The notes: generated by a model from the sequence alone, not told the origin. 47,472 bases of DNA from UMGS621 sp964468815 (GCA_964468815.1 CAYXWN010000013.1:1-47472), one strand, 5' to 3'. Positions 33,949 to 43,276 are shown, counted from the stretch's first letter. Numbers and translations are program-made.

Positions 33949-34775
33949 TGTCGGCGAAAAAAACGCATAAGTGCAAACATATCGTCGTGAATATTATATT
34001 GGCGGTGTTCCTCCTTTTCACCCTTATTCCCGTATACGTAATGATCGTCAATTCGTTCAAGACGCAAAATCAATTGCTCGACAACGTGCTTTGGTTTTCT
34101 TTTCCGCTGTATTTCCGAAATTATGCGGATGCGTTCAATCGTATTTTTCCGTACATTTGGAATTCCGTTACGATTTCCGTCGTTGCGACGGGCGGCATTA
34201 CGGTGCTCGCCGGTTTGACGGGGTATGCGTTCGGACATTTTGAATTTAAAGGGAAGAAAATACTCTTTACGTTGATTATCGTCAATATGATGATTCCGAG
34301 CGTTTTAACGCTTGTACCGAGTTATTTGGTCGTAGTGAATCTTCATTTGTATAATACGCAGTTTGCGTTGGTGTTGCCCTATCTCGCAACGGGATCGGTT
34401 ATGGGAATTTATCTTGTCAGAGGGTTTGTCGAACAACTCCCGAAATCGGTGTTTGAGGCGGCGAAGATCGACGGAATCAACGAATTTCAATGTTTCGTCT
34501 ATATCGGTATGCCGTTGATCAAGACGATACTGACTACCGTGTCGATTCTCGCTTTGCTCAACGTTTGGAACGATATCGTGTGGCCGATGCTGGTATTGGA
34601 CAGCGATTCGATCAAAACAATTCCGTTAGGGCTTTTGGAGTTCAATCAACAGCAAGGGACGAATAAAGGGGCGTTATTTGCCGGATACATTCTTGCTTCC
34701 GTTCCGTTGTTGCTTTATTTTGTGTTTAATCTCAGAAGTTTTATGGACAGTCTTGTGGAGGGCTCGATCAAATGA
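33948..34775 (+). CDS. ABC sugar transporter permease 2 (MalG/UgpE type)
   Basis: A 275-residue permease. KHIVVNIILAVFLLFTLIP is the first membrane helix and VMIVNSFKTQNQLLDN the periplasmic-side motif of UgpE/MalG proteins. The EAA loop is VFEAAKIDGINEFQCFVYIGM, giving the ATPase contact. It ends FMDSLVEGSIK, a typical MalG-like tail. ATG 33948 overlaps the preceding stop by one base and its own stop overlaps the GH42-like start (ATGA), so these genes are translated as a coupled series. Confidence 0.94.
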   Translation: MSAKKTHKCKHIVVNIILAVFLLFTLIPVYVMIVNSFKTQNQLLDNVLWFSFPLYFRNYADAFNRIFPYIWNSVTISVVATGGITVLAGLTGYAFGHFEFKGKKILFTLIIVNMMIPSVLTLVPSYLVVVNLHLYNTQFALVLPYLATGSVMGIYLVRGFVEQLPKSVFEAAKIDGINEFQCFVYIGMPLIKTILTTVSILALLNVWNDIVWPMLVLDSDSIKTIPLGLLEFNQQQGTNKGALFAGYILASVPLLLYFVFNLRSFMDSLVEGSIK

Positions 34776-36853
34776 CGGAAAAATTTATTCCGATGGGATT
34801 TCAATATTACCGTGCGCCGACGCCTGCGCGTTCGGAGTGGGCTAGGGATTTGGCGAATATCGCTGCGGACGGGTACAATACAGTCAAATATTGGATACAA
34901 TGGCGGTGGAACGAGCCGCGGCGAGGAGAATACGATTTTTCGGATATCGACGAATTGATGACGCTTGCCGAAAAAAACGGGTTGAAAGTAGTGCTGAATG
35001 TGATTTTAGAGGTTTCTCCCGTTTGGTTGACCAAGCAATATCCGGACAGCGTGATGATTTCTTCTCGCGGCGAACGCGTGAGCGGTTATGCTTCGGAATG
35101 TCGTCAGATAGGCGGCGCGCCGGGACCGTGTTATCATCACGAGGCGTCTAATCGACTGAAAGAAACGTTTTTGACGGAATGTGTCAAACGGTACGGAAAC
35201 CACCCCGCTCTTTTATTGTGGGACGTTTGGAACGAACCCGAATTGACGGAGGGAATCTACCGCGAACCGAAAGCGGAAACGCTGCTTTGTTATTGTGAAA
35301 ATTCCGTAAGGGAATTCGGGCGGTGGCTGGAACAAAAATACGGAAAGATCGAAGCTCTTAATCGGGTTTGGGGTAGGCGCTATACGGGCTTCGACGAGGT
35401 CGAACCGCCTAAGCAACACGGAACGACGGGAGATATGATTGATTGGCGTTTGTTCTTTTGCGATACGATTACGCAAGAATTTGCGAAACGCGTCGAGATC
35501 GTGAAGCGATACGACAAATCGCATCCCGTGATGTGTCATACCGTACCTATTCCGCTGTTTAACAGCATTACTTGTTGCAGTGACGATTTTTCGATCGCGC
35601 AATACGGAGATATCATCGGAAACAGCGTCGGATCGAATCCGATGGTGGCGGATTTACTGAAAAGCGTGGCAAACGGAAAAGATATTATCAATGCGGAGAT
35701 TCATGCTTGCTACGGTAGGTCGCTCAACGGCTTCCGTATGCCGGACGTTACCGATATGCTCCGTCATGTCTTTATTCCGCTTGTGCACGGCAGCAAGGGT
35801 TTTTTATATTGGCAATATCGCCCCGAATTGCTCGGAAACGAAGCGCCTGCGTGGGGCAATACCGCGCTTGACGGCGGCAATACGCCTTGGAACGAACTGG
35901 CTAAGAAAATGCACATGCTGCTTGGGGAATACCGCAAGCAGGTTGCGGCGTACGTTCCGCCCGAAAAGGAGATCGCCATATACTTAGATAAGACGAACGA
36001 AATCTATTCTTGGGCGGCTTCGCGCGATACAAAACTGTTTACGTCTTCGGTCATCGGTGCGTACGATTTGTTTTATCGCAACAATTACGCGGTCGATTTT
36101 ATAGACGGAAAAGGCGTTTTAGACGGAAAACTTTTCGATTATAAAGCGGTGTATTTCCCCGGAGTATTCCTTTTTGACGAGGAAAAGAAAGAAAAATTGG
36201 TTGCGTACGTAAAAGCCGGCGGAACGGCGATCATAGAAGCGTTGTTCGCTTGCGAAAACGAAAAGACGGGACGGCATTGTACCAATATTCCGGGGTGCGG
36301 CGTGGCAGAGTTGCTGAATAAGCGGATTGAAAAGATTTATTCGAGCGCGATGATTGAAAACGGGTATGACGGAAAGGTGTTCTCGGAGAACGGCGGAGAA
36401 TGTGTCGAAATGTTTGACGGCGATCTGGCTCTTTGCGGCGGAAAGTATCTGCTGACGTACACGGGTGAAACGGGAAAACCGCTTGCTTCGTTTTCGCAAA
36501 ACCGCGTTGCCGCGGCGGAATACACGCTCGGCAAGGGCAGGATCGTGGATATCGCGACTCTTTTTGCGTACGGCTACGAATTATCTCAAAACGAAAATAA
36601 TTTGTCGTGGATCAGAAAGGTTGTCGGAGAACCTCGTTCGGAGTTTTCCGCGTTGCCGTTCGGGTTGCGCGGTGACGGCGTGTTCGCGGACGGAGAAGGT
36701 TTCGTCGTGCTGGATAATCCGACGGATTCGGAAAAACGGTTTGTTTTGCCGTATGCTGAAATCGGAGAAATCATCGGGGATTGTCGGGTATCGGAAGGAA
36801 TGTTTGTGCTTGAAAAAAAGAAAACGGCGTTGATAAAAATAAAAAAGTGCTAA
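34772..36853 (+). CDS. GH42-like beta-galactosidase family enzyme
   Basis: A 693-residue cytoplasmic enzyme (no signal peptide) of the GH42 type, which removes beta-linked galactose or related sugars from oligosaccharide ends. The TIM barrel begins FIPMGFQYYRAPTPARSEWA; VKYWIQWRWNEPRRGEYDF follows. The acid/base Glu is E155 in WDVWNEPE and the nucleophile Glu is E309 in INAEIHACYG, positions usual for GH42. SKGFLYWQYRPE continues the barrel. A glutamine-amidotransferase-like trimerisation domain (~residues 400-610) and a small C-terminal beta domain complete it. The start overlaps the permease stop (ATGA), tying it to import. True GH42 members prefer galactosides, but divergent ones act on other sugars. 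Confidence 0.87.
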   Translation: MTEKFIPMGFQYYRAPTPARSEWARDLANIAADGYNTVKYWIQWRWNEPRRGEYDFSDIDELMTLAEKNGLKVVLNVILEVSPVWLTKQYPDSVMISSRGERVSGYASECRQIGGAPGPCYHHEASNRLKETFLTECVKRYGNHPALLLWDVWNEPELTEGIYREPKAETLLCYCENSVREFGRWLEQKYGKIEALNRVWGRRYTGFDEVEPPKQHGTTGDMIDWRLFFCDTITQEFAKRVEIVKRYDKSHPVMCHTVPIPLFNSITCCSDDFSIAQYGDIIGNSVGSNPMVADLLKSVANGKDIINAEIHACYGRSLNGFRMPDVTDMLRHVFIPLVHGSKGFLYWQYRPELLGNEAPAWGNTALDGGNTPWNELAKKMHMLLGEYRKQVAAYVPPEKEIAIYLDKTNEIYSWAASRDTKLFTSSVIGAYDLFYRNNYAVDFIDGKGVLDGKLFDYKAVYFPGVFLFDEEKKEKLVAYVKAGGTAIIEALFACENEKTGRHCTNIPGCGVAELLNKRIEKIYSSAMIENGYDGKVFSENGGECVEMFDGDLALCGGKYLLTYTGETGKPLASFSQNRVAAAEYTLGKGRIVDIATLFAYGYELSQNENNLSWIRKVVGEPRSEFSALPFGLRGDGVFADGEGFVVLDNPTDSEKRFVLPYAEIGEIIGDCRVSEGMFVLEKKKTALIKIKKC

Positions 36854-36875
36854 AAAGATAGATTCGGTAAAAATA

Positions 36876-36904
36876 TAGACAAAGAAATTCGGGTGTGGTA
36901 TAAT
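36876..36904 (+). promoter_or_regulatory. Internal promoter of the regulator gene
   Basis: -35 TAGACA (36876-36881), 17-bp spacer, -10 TATAAT (36899-36904) with TGG just before (extended -10). It lies in the 81-bp gap before the GntR-type regulator, so the regulator and downstream genes can be expressed apart from the upstream operon. Confidence 0.75.
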
Positions 36905-36934
36905 GGAAAATGATAAAATTCGGAGTGTTTGGAT

Positions 36935-37996
36935 ATGATCAATTTACATTATGCGTACAATTACGTTTACGAGGAAATCCTTCGCGAACTGAAAGAGAAC
37001 GGCAAAGATACGGTTTTGAGTTCGGAAAAGGAATATTGCCAACGGTTTGACGTCAGTTTAACGACGGTAAGACGGGCGCTCGATCGGCTGTATCGGGAAA
37101 ACATCATCGTTAAGATTCGAGGGAAAGGCTCTGTGGTCAGCGATAAAGTGCGCCGTATGAAAATGCCGTCAAATAGATTTATCGGTGTATTGATGCTACC
37201 GTTCGACGACGTACAAACGGAGAGTTCGGCTCGTCGTCGATACCGTTACGTCAATCCGTACGCGCAAAAGATCTATAAGGCGATTTATAACGAACTCGGT
37301 TCGGAATACGATTTGTTGATCGATACGATTCCCGTCGGAGACGTGGAAAAAAGATTCCCTTCTTCCGTGCTGAATTGTGCGGATAAGATTTTTACGATCG
37401 GAGAAAATAAGAGTGAGATTATAGAATATCTTTATTCGTTGGGAAAGTGCGTGATTGCGTATAACTTTTTTGAAAAAGGAATTAGCGTTGCGCGCGTCAA
37501 TAACGATGAGAGAGCGCAGTATAAAAAAATGGCGGAGTGGTTTATTTCGCAGGGGCATACAAAGATTGCCTGTATCAACGGCATCAACGTGTTTTCCGAA
37601 TCAATCGAGCGTTATATGGGATTTCAAGACGCTATGATTTCCAGCGATCTTTACATAGAAAACAAATACGTCAAGTGGGGTGATATGACTCCGGAAAGCG
37701 GATATTTTCTGACCAAAGATTTGCTTGCGCTCCCCGAACCGCCGACGGCGATTCTTTGCGTGAACGACGGCGTTGCCATGGGGGCTTACGATGCGATCGA
37801 AGAATCCGGTTTGCAACCGGGGAAGGATATCGTGCTTTCCGGGCACGATAATTGCGAAATGCCCGATAATAAATACGTCGTTTCTACGATTGATCCCGAT
37901 TACGAGGGGGTAGGCAAAAAGATCGCGGAAATGCTGAGACGGGAAACGTGGATTGACGACGAAGTTATTTATCCCGGGAAACTAATTATAAGGTGA
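36935..37996 (+). CDS. GntR-type regulator with LacI-like sugar-sensing domain
   Basis: A 353-residue transcription factor of AraR-like design. Residues 1-75 are a GntR winged helix (YEEILRELKENG, RFDVSLTTVRRALDRLYREN, IVKIRGKGSVV). The rest is a periplasmic-binding-protein-like LacI/GalR effector domain (RFIGVLMLPFDD, ISQGHTKIACING, PPTAILCVNDGVAMGAYDAIEESG, DIVLSGHDN, ISTID-like VVSTIDPDYEGVGKKIAEML). It probably senses a sugar released from the target glycan and controls this locus. I chose ATG 36935, with CGGAG upstream, over the TTG two codons earlier. Binding sites could not be identified. The next gene starts just after its stop. Confidence 0.93.
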   Translation: MINLHYAYNYVYEEILRELKENGKDTVLSSEKEYCQRFDVSLTTVRRALDRLYRENIIVKIRGKGSVVSDKVRRMKMPSNRFIGVLMLPFDDVQTESSARRRYRYVNPYAQKIYKAIYNELGSEYDLLIDTIPVGDVEKRFPSSVLNCADKIFTIGENKSEIIEYLYSLGKCVIAYNFFEKGISVARVNNDERAQYKKMAEWFISQGHTKIACINGINVFSESIERYMGFQDAMISSDLYIENKYVKWGDMTPESGYFLTKDLLALPEPPTAILCVNDGVAMGAYDAIEESGLQPGKDIVLSGHDNCEMPDNKYVVSTIDPDYEGVGKKIAEMLRRETWIDDEVIYPGKLIIR

Positions 37997-38001
37997 GTAA
38001 G

Positions 38002-38973
38002 ATGAGAAAGAAAATATGTTTGTTATTGGTCGTGGTCGTCGCGTGTGCTTTTTGTGCTTGCGGCGGCGGAGAACAACCGAAAGGAGAACCGACGTTTACC
38101 GCTAATCATACCAAAGACGGCTATTCGGTGTCTGCGGTGATGGACGGAAATACGGAAATCGGTTGGGTTGGCGGAAAAAAGGCGACGGAATCGAATTTTC
38201 AAGTTTTTAATATTGATTTCGGGGAGCAACGTACTTTTTCTAAAATTACGTTGGACGACAGTTTCGCAGACGGATATACCAATCGTCCGCCTGAATATAT
38301 CAAAAAGACGGTTGTTTACGGAGAGGGAAATGCCTCTTCGGTCGGTTCGGGCAGTACGTTGGTGAACGTATTGAGTGGCGGCGCGGACGGTTTAAGTTGG
38401 GTGTCGGAAGAAATTCCGTCGGAAGAAAACGCGCAATGGATATGGATTTCGCTATCCGAATCGGCGGAGATCAAAAAGATTGTGTTGAATAACGAAATGA
38501 ATAACTCCGTTCCCGTTTCGTACGAGTTATACTATTCGGAAAACGCGCATAACCGTCGCAAGCCTGAGGAATACACCGACGTTTCAACCTATACGTTAAT
38601 GCAAAAAAAGACGGATAACGAAGAAAACGTAGTAGAGATCGAAGCGGAAGAAATAATCGTCGTGCGCGACGTGTTCCTTAAAATATATTCCCAACAGAAC
38701 GAGGAAACGGAAGTAATTGCGTCGTTGGACGAAATCCTTTTTTACGGCGAAACGCCTTCCGATTATCATGAAGAACACCAACCGGAAAAATTCACGCTGA
38801 TGGGTTCGACTGACGGCAAAACGTTTGACGTGATTGTCGAGGTTATGGGAAATTACGACGCGGTATGGACGTATCAGTCGGAAAAAGCGTTGTCTTATCG
38901 TTATATCCGCTATATCGTGTTTGCGGAATACAATAATAATTATCCGTCGATCGGCGAGATGACTTTTGAATAA
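38002..38973 (+). CDS. Lipoprotein with F5/8C (discoidin)-like carbohydrate-binding domains
   Basis: A 323-residue exported protein. Signal MRKKICLLLVVVVACAFCAC ends in a lipobox-like AFCAC, followed by GGGEQPKGEPT, so it should be lipid-anchored. Two beta-sandwich halves are seen. The first (about 30-200) has VSAVMDGNTEIGWVGG and FNIDFGEQRTFSKITLDDS, the F5/8C start; the second has KFTLMGSTDGKTFDVIVEV and YRYIRYIVF. This is a sugar-binding module found beside hydrolases. I chose ATG 38002 with AAGGTGA five bases before it. The gene lies next to the regulator and eight bases before the GH2 enzyme. It may be a sensor or glycan-capture protein. Confidence 0.78.
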   Translation: MRKKICLLLVVVVACAFCACGGGEQPKGEPTFTANHTKDGYSVSAVMDGNTEIGWVGGKKATESNFQVFNIDFGEQRTFSKITLDDSFADGYTNRPPEYIKKTVVYGEGNASSVGSGSTLVNVLSGGADGLSWVSEEIPSEENAQWIWISLSESAEIKKIVLNNEMNNSVPVSYELYYSENAHNRRKPEEYTDVSTYTLMQKKTDNEENVVEIEAEEIIVVRDVFLKIYSQQNEETEVIASLDEILFYGETPSDYHEEHQPEKFTLMGSTDGKTFDVIVEVMGNYDAVWTYQSEKALSYRYIRYIVFAEYNNNYPSIGEMTFE

Positions 38974-38981
38974 TAAACACT

Positions 38982-41285
38982 ATGATAAAAACAGAGATAA
39001 CGTTTGATCAAGGGAAACTGTATTATATTGATACGGGAAAATACGTCGCGGAAACGCCCGAGGCCGTTCTGTCGTTCGGTGCGCCTTACGTAGATGCGTC
39101 CGTGCCCGGAAACGCGGAACTCGATTTGGAACGGGCGGGGATTTTGCCCGAACTGTTTAACGGTTGCAATATTTTAAAATTAGAGGAATACGAGTTATTT
39201 GAGTATTGGTACGAACTCGATTTTTTCGTGCGGAAAAAATCCGAACGACGTGTTTCTTTATTGTTTGAAGGGATCGATACGCTTGCCGATATCTGGTTAA
39301 ACGGAGAAAAGATCGGTTCGACGGATAATATGTTGATTTCTCATTCCTTCGACGTGACCGATAGGGTGCAAAATCATAATAAACTTTGGGTGCGGATCAA
39401 AAACCCCGTACGGTTTGCGGAAAAGCAGGAGTACGATACGGGATTATGGGGACTTTCGTACAATGCGGAAAGTATCCATATTCGCAAAGCGCCTCATTCG
39501 TTCGGGTGGGATATTTGTCCGCGCGCGATTGGCGGCGGAATTTTTCGTAACGTTTATCTCGTCGAAGAAAACGATGCGGAGATCTTCGACATCTATATGC
39601 ATACGTTGTGCGTCGATTATCAAGGGGCACATATTCGCCTTTCCTACGATCTGCGTTTGAATGCCGAACTGTATCATAAAACGTATTTTGAATTAGTCGG
39701 CTGTTGCGGAGAAAAGACTTTTACGGTAGGGGAAAGAGTCGTTTTTAAGCACGGCACGTTCAATTTTACGATTCCGAAAGAGGAATTGCTTTTATGGAAT
39801 CCCGTCGGGTACGGGGAGGCAAATTTATATACGGTCACCGCTCGGGTAAAGGGGCGATCGGGAGAGATCCTTGCGGAAAAAATCTTTCGTTTCGGCGTGC
39901 GTACCGTAGAACTGAAATTCGATGAAACCGGAGAGAAGAAGGAATTTCTTTTAAAAATCAACGGAACTTCGATTTTATGCAAGGGGACGAATTGGGTGCC
40001 TTTGGACGCCTATCATTCGCGTGACGGAGAACGAATGGAACGCGGCTTGGCGTTGCTTGCGGATTGCGGTTGCAACAGCGTTCGTTGTTGGGGCGGTAAT
40101 CTTTATGAGTCCGACCGTTTTTTTGAGTTTTGCGACGAACACGGGATTCTCGTTTGGCAGGACGTGGTAATGGCGTGCAATCTTTATCCGTCAACGGAAA
40201 CCTTTCGCTCGGTTTTAGAAGAAGAACTGCGGTCGGTTTTAACGCGGATAAGAAGCCACGCTTGTCTTGTTTGTTATTGCGGAGATAACGAGTGCGATCT
40301 CGGCATGTATTTTAACGGTATTGATCCGTCGAAGTATAAAGTGACGAGAGATTATCTCCCGTCGTTGATGTTTCGATTCGATCCTTTCCGGTGTTTTATT
40401 CCGTCGTCGCCTTTTTTTGCCGGGCGCGCTTTACGAGAACGGGATGAGCAGGCGCTTGCGGAAAACCATTTGTGGGGACCGAGAAATTATTTTAAAAGCA
40501 AATTCTACGCGGAAAATAAGAACGTATTTATTAGCGAAATCGGGTATCACGGTTGCCCCTCTTCGGAGAGTATCAAAAAATTTATTCCCGAAAGCGCGTT
40601 GTGGCCGTGGGAAAACGACGATTGGATGGTCCATCAAACGGTCCCGGGAGGACAATGGACGAAAGAATGGAATCGCAACAAGTTGATGGTGCGTCAAGTA
40701 GGCGAGTTGTTCGGTTACGTACCCGATACGTTGGAAGAATTTTCTTTCTATTCTCAAATTTCGCAAGCCGAAGCGTTGAAGTTTTTCGTAGAACTTGTGC
40801 GATTGCGTAAATGGGAAAAGACAGGGATTTTTTGGTGGAATCTGCTCGATTGTTGGCCGCAGTTTTCCGATGCGATCGTAGATTATTATTTTGATAAAAA
40901 ACTAGCGTATTACTATTTGAAAAACGTTCAAAAAGACCTTTGTTTCATGTTGGAAGATCCCGTCGGCTGGACTGCGCGCGCGGTGATCGGAAACGACGGC
41001 AATCGTTCGTATACGGGCAAGTATGAGATTATTGACGGTTTGACGGGGAAAACGGTGTGTCGAGGAACGTTTGACAGCGCGGCGAACGAGAACGTTGTCG
41101 TTTGCGACGTTCCGCTGTCCCAAAACGTCGCTTCCTATTTCGTCTTGCTGCTGAAAGCAGACGGAAAGCAATGGGTGAATCATTATATCCATTATGGCGG
41201 CGCATTGGATATCGAGGAATATCGAACGTTTTTATTGCATTATGCGAAGTATACCGATATCCCTTTGGAAAAATATCGGTTATAA
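38982..41285 (+). CDS. GH2 beta-mannosidase-like enzyme
   Basis: A 767-residue cytoplasmic glycoside hydrolase. The jelly-roll N-terminal domain has VPGNAELDLERAGI and FEGIDTLADIWLNGEKIG. KAPHSFGWDICPRAIGGGI is the beta-mannosidase subgroup signature. The TIM barrel carries NWVPLDAYHSR, SVRCWGGNLYESDRFFEFCD and HGILVWQDVVMAC. The acid/base Glu is E437 in GDNECD (GNNE is more usual, so Asn-to-Asp is a mild change) and the nucleophile Glu is E519 in ISEIGYHG. TGIFWWNLLDCWPQFSDAI follows. It would release beta-linked mannose from imported oligosaccharides. No signal peptide is present. It is the last gene of the locus and is followed by a terminator. Confidence 0.9.
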   Translation: MIKTEITFDQGKLYYIDTGKYVAETPEAVLSFGAPYVDASVPGNAELDLERAGILPELFNGCNILKLEEYELFEYWYELDFFVRKKSERRVSLLFEGIDTLADIWLNGEKIGSTDNMLISHSFDVTDRVQNHNKLWVRIKNPVRFAEKQEYDTGLWGLSYNAESIHIRKAPHSFGWDICPRAIGGGIFRNVYLVEENDAEIFDIYMHTLCVDYQGAHIRLSYDLRLNAELYHKTYFELVGCCGEKTFTVGERVVFKHGTFNFTIPKEELLLWNPVGYGEANLYTVTARVKGRSGEILAEKIFRFGVRTVELKFDETGEKKEFLLKINGTSILCKGTNWVPLDAYHSRDGERMERGLALLADCGCNSVRCWGGNLYESDRFFEFCDEHGILVWQDVVMACNLYPSTETFRSVLEEELRSVLTRIRSHACLVCYCGDNECDLGMYFNGIDPSKYKVTRDYLPSLMFRFDPFRCFIPSSPFFAGRALRERDEQALAENHLWGPRNYFKSKFYAENKNVFISEIGYHGCPSSESIKKFIPESALWPWENDDWMVHQTVPGGQWTKEWNRNKLMVRQVGELFGYVPDTLEEFSFYSQISQAEALKFFVELVRLRKWEKTGIFWWNLLDCWPQFSDAIVDYYFDKKLAYYYLKNVQKDLCFMLEDPVGWTARAVIGNDGNRSYTGKYEIIDGLTGKTVCRGTFDSAANENVVVCDVPLSQNVASYFVLLLKADGKQWVNHYIHYGGALDIEEYRTFLLHYAKYTDIPLEKYRL

Positions 41286-41317
41286 TTGCTAAAAAACAGG
41301 CGCAAGCCTAAATACGG

Positions 41318-41353
41318 AAAAAGTCGGCGATAAGTTTTATCAGCGACTTTTTT
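41318..41353 (+). terminator. Terminator of the glycan-utilisation locus
   Basis: Two stems, AGTCG/CGACT and GATAA/TTATC, stacked across a 2x2 internal loop, are followed by TTTTTTC about 55 bases after the GH2 stop. The A-tract before it pairs with the T-tract, so it might also work in reverse. Confidence 0.75.
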
Positions 41354-41431
41354 CATGTCCGATATTTTTTCTTTGGAAGCAATCGTGAAAGAGTAGTCGC
41401 TTACCGATCAACGTGCAATGATTTTGTGTCG

Positions 41432-42084
41432 TTAAGTGTTGAGTAATTTGTCCGCGATGTAAGCTAACACCTCGTACTTATTTTTTTTCAACAAGTTCAT
41501 TTTGATATTTAACGTGCTTTTGCTTGACTGTTTCTTTGAAATGGGCAGTTTGGCGTAGTCTGCTACGCAATTTTTACCTGTTTTCAGTTTCATTTGTTTC
41601 GCGATTTCTTCGGGAAAGGGCAATAAGATCCTGTCAAAATTGCGCTTTTGTTTGTCGATAATCACGATGCGAAATTCTTTCTCGTAATTCCAAGGGTACT
41701 CTTTTATGAAATAACAATCGTTATGCTGTTCGACAAATTCTTCAAAATTGCTAATTTCGTAAAACTTGCCTTTATAGTAAAATTTAGTTGTATTTCTTTC
41801 CTTTTTTATAATAAATCCAACCGTATTGGAGATCAAGAGAATCGACGTCTACTTTTTCGAGCTTACCGTTCTTTCCGTCTGTTACGCCGTAAATAAAACG
41901 AATTTTCGATTTTATTACACAATAAGGTATAACCAACGTCATCGGTTTTGTTGAAGATCTTATAGAGTGTTTCGCTCTTTGCGTAATGCCAAAAGTTTTG
42001 CTTTGAAAAATTTCCTGCACAACAGTTTTAATTAACGGAATTCATTTTTAGCGTCTCTTCGGTGGTTAAAATCGGGTCTTTCAT
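41432..42084 (-). pseudogene. Decayed DUF2971-like gene
   Basis: Read on the minus strand from ATG 42084 (AAGGAG seven bases upstream) the frame gives MKDPILTTEETLKMNSVN and stops. Similarity continues in other frames: SKQNFWHYAKSETLYKIF, then KIRFIYGVTDGKNGKLEKVDV, and finally a 134-codon open stretch with FIKEYPWNYEKEFRIVII. The last pattern resembles the conserved WxYEKEWRI of DUF2971 proteins, often found in defence or mobile regions. At least one stop and two frameshifts break it. Family assignment is tentative; that it is a broken gene is clearer. Confidence 0.5.
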
Positions 42085-42110
42085 TGGTATCTCCTTGTTT
42101 GGTTTTATTT

Positions 42111-42312
42111 TTACCAAATGACGGGTATTTTGCCATCGGTATCGTAATGCCAATAGTTGCCCGAACTCGTCGGTTTCGTTTTGCTGTAATAATACTGCGT
42201 GGCACGTGTTAAGTTATTGTTATAAGAACCGATTGAGATTTTTCCCCATTCGCTTGCGCTTCCTTTGTAGTATACAGTTGTTAAACTACTACAATCACAA
42301 AACGCACCTTTG
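42111..42312 (-). pseudogene. C-terminal remnant of a BspA-like leucine-rich repeat protein
   Basis: On the minus strand the frame ends with NYWHYDTDGKIPVIW and stop (42111-42113), the standard tail of clostridial BspA-type proteins. Before it come GAFCDCSSLTTVYYKGSASE and QYYYSKTKPTSSG. The sequence breaks at about 42312, where a plus-strand remnant of a similar gene begins. Confidence 0.75.
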
Positions 42313-42317
42313 TAACT

Positions 42318-42518
42318 TCGATTGGGAAATATGCGTTCGCTAATTGCGGTAGTTTAACGAGTATCACGTTTACCGATACGACTACTTGGTATATAACGGG
42401 AAACTACTCGGATTGGGAAAATAAAGAGGGGGGAACCGTTATAAGCGTTACAGACAGTTCAACAAATGTTATTTACTTTCGATCTACATATGTTGACTAT
42501 TACTGGTACAAATTATAA
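42318..42518 (+). pseudogene. Second BspA-like C-terminal remnant, opposite strand
   Basis: A 66-codon open stretch without start: SIGKYAFANCGSLTSITFTD, then TTTWYITGNYSDWENKEGG and a tail VDYYWYKL before TAA at 42518. The tail is a second common BspA-type ending. It abuts the minus-strand remnant head to head, so two related genes were joined by an inversion or deletion. Confidence 0.7.
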
Positions 42519-42562
42519 AAAAATATAAATAAAAAATATTAAAACTTTAGGAGGAATTTTTT

Positions 42563-43083
42563 ATGGCAACAACTCAACAAGGTAAATTAGGAATCGTGAT
42601 TGATTGTAATGTAAACATGTCAATAAACGGTACTGCAACTACGGCAAAAGATATAATAAATCTTATTAGAGTCAAAAAGTACGTTATTAGCTATGATGAC
42701 GGGACATTGCTGCCTTATACTGTCACAAAAGGTGTATCTCAAAGAAAACTATCTACAGCGGATAAAATCGATAACAGCGGAATTTATTTTATTTTGTCTT
42801 ACGAAGAAGATAAATTGTTATACGTCGGTAAATCGAAGAATGTTCAGCAAAGACTGAAAGATCACCTTATTCAGTGCAATGCAAAAACATATTCTCATAT
42901 AGAAGACGTTTCTCAATATTTATGTGACAGACAAAGTAAAAGTTTGCCGTTAAAATAAAGTATTGCGTAATTCATGTTGACGATCCTAAATATAACGCTA
43001 CGGTTGAAGGGACTATTATAGATTGCATTTTGAATAATCGCGATCCGTTTTTCTCTGAATGTTGGAATAAGAGAGAAGATTAA
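42563..43083 (+). pseudogene. GIY-YIG domain protein, frameshifted
   Basis: ATG 42563 follows AGGAGG. The first ~70 residues are of unknown type (VIDCNVNMSINGTATTA). Then comes a GIY-YIG nuclease core: NSGIYFILSYEEDKLLYVGKSKNVQQRLKDHL, with GIY at residue ~74 and YVG ~20 later, and the catalytic Arg in QQRLKDH. The frame stops with TAA at 42956-42958 after SKSLPLK, while the minus-one frame continues exactly (IKYCVIHVDDPKYNATVEGT, ending ECWNKRED at 43083), which fits the C-terminal Glu/Asn part of the fold. The shift falls in AAAA immediately before the stop. A single-base loss is the simplest explanation; a programmed minus-one shift is possible but the site is not a classical slippery heptamer. 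Confidence 0.75.
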
Positions 43084-43184
43084 AAATAGTTTTTTTGAAT
43101 AGTAAAATTTACGGAAATGTACCGACTGTTTGAGTGAAATTCATATCAAATTAAGGGGGAAAAGACATAGAATTAAGATAAAAG

Positions 43185-43215
43185 CGGCAGAAATAAAAAA
43201 ATCTGCCGTTTTTTT
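43185..43215 (+). terminator. Terminator after the GIY-YIG gene
   Basis: Stem CGGCAGA/TCTGCCG with an A-rich 10-base loop is followed by seven T. Confidence 0.8.
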
Positions 43216-43247
43216 ATCGGGTTTTTAATAAATATATCCGTAGCGTA

Positions 43248-43276
43248 TTGACATTTGAGGTGTTATCGGTTATAAT
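43248..43276 (+). promoter_or_regulatory. Consensus promoter of the pilin-like beta-helix gene
   Basis: -35 TTGACA (43248-43253), 17-bp spacer, -10 TATAAT (43271-43276): an exact sigma-A consensus pair. A leader of about 100 bases follows before the ATG at 43386. Confidence 0.92.

Noticed and set aside
42956..42958. Programmed minus-one frameshift in the GIY-YIG gene
   Set aside because: The site lacks a canonical X XXY YYZ slippery heptamer and neighbouring genes are decayed, so a simple deletion is preferred.
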